From contig CABSIK010000015.1 of assembly GCA_902477755.1 (NCBI GenBank), positions 1 through 53,823 of the forward strand: 53,823 nucleotides of DNA, in the 5' to 3' direction. Made by a program: the position numbers and the translations under genes. The notes below the pieces were generated by a model that made no database searches, had not been told where the DNA came from, and worked only from the letters and a program-made list of their open reading frames with translations. The DNA is from an uncultured Clostridia bacterium (GTDB taxonomy: Bacteria; Bacillota; Clostridia; Lachnospirales; Anaerotignaceae). Of the stretch, positions 51,012 to 53,823 are shown piece after piece (within the stretch, counting starts at the first letter, position 1; each line of letters begins with the position of its first letter).

Positions 51012-51040
51012 TTGTTTCTCGTATAAAAACAGAGTATAGT
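51012..51040 (+). promoter_or_regulatory. Predicted promoter of S-layer protein
   Basis: TTGTTT and TATAGT are 17 bases apart, about 55 bases before the ATG at 51097. Confidence 0.55.
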
Positions 51041-51096
51041 AACATTAGAAAAAGATAAAAATTCCATGAGAAGTTTTTTATATGGGGGTGTATTTT

Positions 51097-53823
51097 ATGA
51101 AGAAGAAAAGCATCATTACCATTGCGGCAGTGCTGACGGCTTCTATGGCCATGAGCGTTACCGCTTTTGGTGCGCCTACAGATATTCAGGGGCACTGGGC
51201 CCAGAATACCATCAATCAATGGGTGTACAAAGGGGATATCAGCGGATACCCTGATGGTACCTTCCGTCCCAATAATAGGATTACCAGAGCAGAGTTTGTT
51301 GTGCTGGTCAATAATGCCATGGGCTACAGCAAATCCGGCTATGCCTATTTCTCCGACGTACCCAGCCGTTACTGGGGAAGAAATGCCATCCAGACAGGTG
51401 TAGCGGCAGGCTATATTTCTGGTGACGGCAACGGCATTTTCCGCCCCAATGACCCTGTCACCCGACAGGAAGCGGCGGCCATGATTTCCCGCATTCTGGG
51501 ATTGAAACAGAATGACAGCCGGGCATACCGTTATACAGATTCCTATGCTATTTCCAATTGGGCAAAAGGCGTCGTTGGCGCTGTTAGTGAAGCAGGCATT
51601 ATGGCAGGCTATCCTGACGGCTCCTTTGGGCCGAACAGAGTGCTGACAAGAGCGGAAGCCGTTCTGGCGCTGGATAAGACCGTAAACTACAAGCCCAGTG
51701 ATAAGGAAGAAGAAAAAGAAGAAGAAAAGAAAGAAGATATGCTCCTGACCCAGTCCAAACTGGAGGATACCACCATCACAGGTGATCTGACCATCTCCGA
51801 CCGTCTGGGTACAAAGACCATCACACTGGAAGATGTGACGGTAAAAGGCAAACTCATTGTAGATGGCGGCGGCGAAATCATTCTGAAAGATTGTGATATC
51901 AAAGAAATGGTTATGGACCAGAAGGATACCGCAGTAAAAGCCAGCGGCAAGACCACAGTAGAAAAGACCACATTTAAGAAAATCGGCAAACTCACTGGCG
52001 GTGATTATACAGATGTCATCGTAGATAAAGAACTTTCCGATTATATTACCATCGACGCAAAGGTGCGCAACCTGACACTGGATGCGGAAACAGACCTGAA
52101 ACTGGGTTCTGACGCCAGAATCAAGTATATGGAAATCACCAAAAACGCCGATAAAGCCACCATTGATTTCTCCAAAGGGAAAGTGGAGGATATGGAGGTA
52201 AAAGATAAAATCACCATCAAAGGCAGTGGTGACATCGATACTATGACTGTTTATGTCAGCGATGTAAACACCAGCATCCGTCCTGACACGGTGAAAACAA
52301 AGGACGGCGCAAGCAAGCCCAATTATACTGATGATGACGACGATTGGAGACCCAGCCGTTATAAAGATATCACTGTTACAGGAGATCGGAGCGGCGGCAC
52401 ATACCGCAATGTGACAGTGGCCAAAAAAGATATCCGTGTGGAAAACATGACAGTGCGGGAAAATCTTACCATTCATAAAGATGTTGCTGAGGGTACTGTG
52501 ACCCTGAAGAATATGAATATTTCCGGCAATATTTATGTAAACGGCGGCGGTAAAGACTCTGTTTATTTTGAAAACTGCTCCATCAGCGGCAATGTCTATG
52601 CACAGAAAACAAGTGGCGAACGGGTCGCTCTGAAATTTGATAAAGATACAGCAAATAAACTTCAAAACAGTGTCATTGTTGAAGGAAACGGCGCACTGCT
52701 GCAAAATAAAGACGCTGGCAGTTCCGCAACCCTGAAAAAAGTTGTGGTAAAAACAGAAAAACCTGTGGCCGTGGATGCCAATGTAGCAGATATGCAGGTG
52801 ACAACAGCCAATACAGAGCTGACAGTCAACGGCACTGTGGAAAAATTGCAGGCAGATGCCAATGTGACAGTTAGCGGCAGTGGTCATATCAATGAAAAGA
52901 CCGGCGCTGGAGAAGCAGGCGGTAGTGTAACAATCGACGTGACAAAAGTAGATCATGTTACATTGAATCAGACAACTTTGACACTGGAAAAAGGGGAAAC
53001 AGAAACACTGACAGCGACGGTAACACCCCAAAACGCAAGCAATAAGAATGTAACATGGAGCAGCAGCAATAATGAAGTTGCGACAGTTGCAGATGGTACT
53101 GTAACAGCAGTGGGTGCAGGTGAAGCCACCATCACCGTAACAACAGAAGACGGCGGTAAGACAGCTACATGTAAAGTGACAGTCAATGCACCCCAGACAG
53201 TACCTGTAACAGGGGTAACACTGGATGAAACCAAATTGGCACTGGAAGTAGGCGGCAGTAAAACCCTGACAAAGACAGTTACACCCACAAACGCAACCAA
53301 CCAGAATGTGACATGGGAAAGCGATAATACACAGGTAGCAACCGTAGACGAACATGGTCAGGTAACGGCAGTGAGTGCAGGTACAGCTACCATTACAGTA
53401 AAAACAGAAGACGGTGACAAGACAGCGGAATGTAAAGTAACAGTCAATGCGCCCCAGGCAGTACCTGTAACAGGGGTAACATTGGATAAAGCCGAATTGA
53501 CGCTGAAAGAAGGCAGCACAGGAACACTGGAAGCAAAGGTAGAACCCAGTGACGCAACCAACCAGAATGTGACATGGGAAAGCGATAATACACAGGTAGC
53601 AACCGTAGACGAACATGGTCAGGTAACGGCAGTGAGTGCAGGTACAGCTACCATTACAGTAAAAACAGAAGACGGTGACAAGACAGCGGAATGTAAAGTA
53701 ACAGTCAATGCGCCCCAGGCAGTACCTGTAACAGGGGTAACATTGGATAAAGCCGAATTGACGCTGAAAGAAGGCAGCACAGGAACACTGGAAGCAAAGG
53801 TAGAACCCAGTGACGCAACCAAC
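51097..53823 (+). CDS. S-layer homology protein with Big_2 repeats (partial)
   Basis: At least 909 residues, cut by the window end. The ATG at 51097 follows GGGGGTG. A signal peptide (KKKSIITIAAVLTASMAMSVTAFGA) is followed by three SLH domains (about 28-75, 85-140, 148-195; DIQGHWAQNTINQWV...GYPDGTFRPNNRITRAEF and two similar), which bind pyruvylated wall polymer. A charged linker (KEEEKEEEKKED) and a long repetitive beta region, probably a beta-helix (200-600), come next, then Ig-like Big_2 units of about 87 residues (VTLDKAELTLKEGSTGTLEAKVEPSDATNQNVTWESDNTQVATV). It is a surface protein, perhaps an adhesin or S-layer component. Confidence 0.93.
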   Translation, partial: MKKKSIITIAAVLTASMAMSVTAFGAPTDIQGHWAQNTINQWVYKGDISGYPDGTFRPNNRITRAEFVVLVNNAMGYSKSGYAYFSDVPSRYWGRNAIQTGVAAGYISGDGNGIFRPNDPVTRQEAAAMISRILGLKQNDSRAYRYTDSYAISNWAKGVVGAVSEAGIMAGYPDGSFGPNRVLTRAEAVLALDKTVNYKPSDKEEEKEEEKKEDMLLTQSKLEDTTITGDLTISDRLGTKTITLEDVTVKGKLIVDGGGEIILKDCDIKEMVMDQKDTAVKASGKTTVEKTTFKKIGKLTGGDYTDVIVDKELSDYITIDAKVRNLTLDAETDLKLGSDARIKYMEITKNADKATIDFSKGKVEDMEVKDKITIKGSGDIDTMTVYVSDVNTSIRPDTVKTKDGASKPNYTDDDDDWRPSRYKDITVTGDRSGGTYRNVTVAKKDIRVENMTVRENLTIHKDVAEGTVTLKNMNISGNIYVNGGGKDSVYFENCSISGNVYAQKTSGERVALKFDKDTANKLQNSVIVEGNGALLQNKDAGSSATLKKVVVKTEKPVAVDANVADMQVTTANTELTVNGTVEKLQADANVTVSGSGHINEKTGAGEAGGSVTIDVTKVDHVTLNQTTLTLEKGETETLTATVTPQNASNKNVTWSSSNNEVATVADGTVTAVGAGEATITVTTEDGGKTATCKVTVNAPQTVPVTGVTLDETKLALEVGGSKTLTKTVTPTNATNQNVTWESDNTQVATVDEHGQVTAVSAGTATITVKTEDGDKTAECKVTVNAPQAVPVTGVTLDKAELTLKEGSTGTLEAKVEPSDATNQNVTWESDNTQVATVDEHGQVTAVSAGTATITVKTEDGDKTAECKVTVNAPQAVPVTGVTLDKAELTLKEGSTGTLEAKVEPSDATN
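53461..53823 (+). repeat. Tandem 261-bp Big_2 repeats
   Basis: A 261-bp unit starts GTACCTGTAACAGGGGTAAC at 53461 and again at 53722, and the second copy is identical to the first as far as the window shows. The unit before it (53200-53460) shares an identical stretch of about 175 bases (from the ACGCAACCAACCAGAATGTG segment onward) but differs earlier. Identity at the DNA level marks recent duplication. Confidence 0.9.

Overview
The window is a chromosomal segment of a low-to-mid GC Gram-positive anaerobe, most likely a member of Clostridia close to Lachnospiraceae/Anaerotignum. The evidence is strong AGGAGG ribosome binding sites, a cdaA-cdaR-glmM operon, an S-layer-homology protein, FMN, Mn2+ and c-di-GMP riboswitches of clostridial type, and a MetRS C-terminal domain of the kind seen in Lachnospiraceae. 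No species can be named from this sequence alone.

Region 1 (1 to about 6400) is visibly more AT-rich than the rest and is the right-hand part of an integrated mobile element; its left end lies outside the window. It carries two arrays of 10-bp direct repeats, a 38-codon leader ORF coupled to an HTH regulator, a small hypothetical gene, a perfect 15-bp hairpin presenting TAGTATTAC (the nonanucleotide of circovirus-type replication origins), a HUH plus superfamily 3 helicase Rep like those of CRESS-DNA viruses and pCRESS plasmids, an FtsK/TraB-type DNA translocase, a Tn916-type excisionase and a tyrosine integrase. The element ends next to the C-terminal tRNA-binding domain of a methionyl-tRNA synthetase, which suggests that it inserted in or beside metG.

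Region 2 (7.2 to 21.4 kb) is a c-di-GMP-centred surface module. A diguanylate cyclase lies behind a possible attenuator. A c-di-GMP-I riboswitch with a terminator then precedes VTC-domain, DUF4956, CotH-kinase, glycosidase-like (one-base frameshift), HEAT-repeat, processive GT2 and coiled-coil genes, followed by two GGDEF-EAL proteins. One of these has a degenerate GGDEF and an altered EAL active site; the other looks like a working phosphodiesterase. I infer synthesis or modification of a surface polymer switched by c-di-GMP. This and the CRESS-like element are the best candidates for poorly described biology.

Region 3 (21.6 to 31.9 kb) has cdaA-cdaR-glmM (c-di-AMP and amino-sugar synthesis), a lipoprotein, a reverse-strand LRR / VWA-like / MoxR-type ATPase operon, tRNA-Arg(CCT), and a MarR-FUSC operon with a twin palindromic operator.

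Region 4 (32 to 51 kb) is housekeeping: a small ribbon-helix-helix protein, a SLOG-like protein, NSS and AGCS amino-acid transporters around a cysteine desulfidase/UPF0597 enzyme, tRNA-Phe, a NusG-II/Gx pair, guaB, the riboflavin operon ribD-ribE-ribBA-ribH under an FMN riboswitch, a P-type ATPase under a yybP-ykoY Mn2+ riboswitch, a K+ channel and a second FUSC protein. A family of about 180-bp palindromic repeats recurs six times here, mostly between convergent genes.

Region 5 (51.1 kb to the end) is a truncated S-layer-homology protein with near-identical tandem Ig-like (Big_2) repeats.
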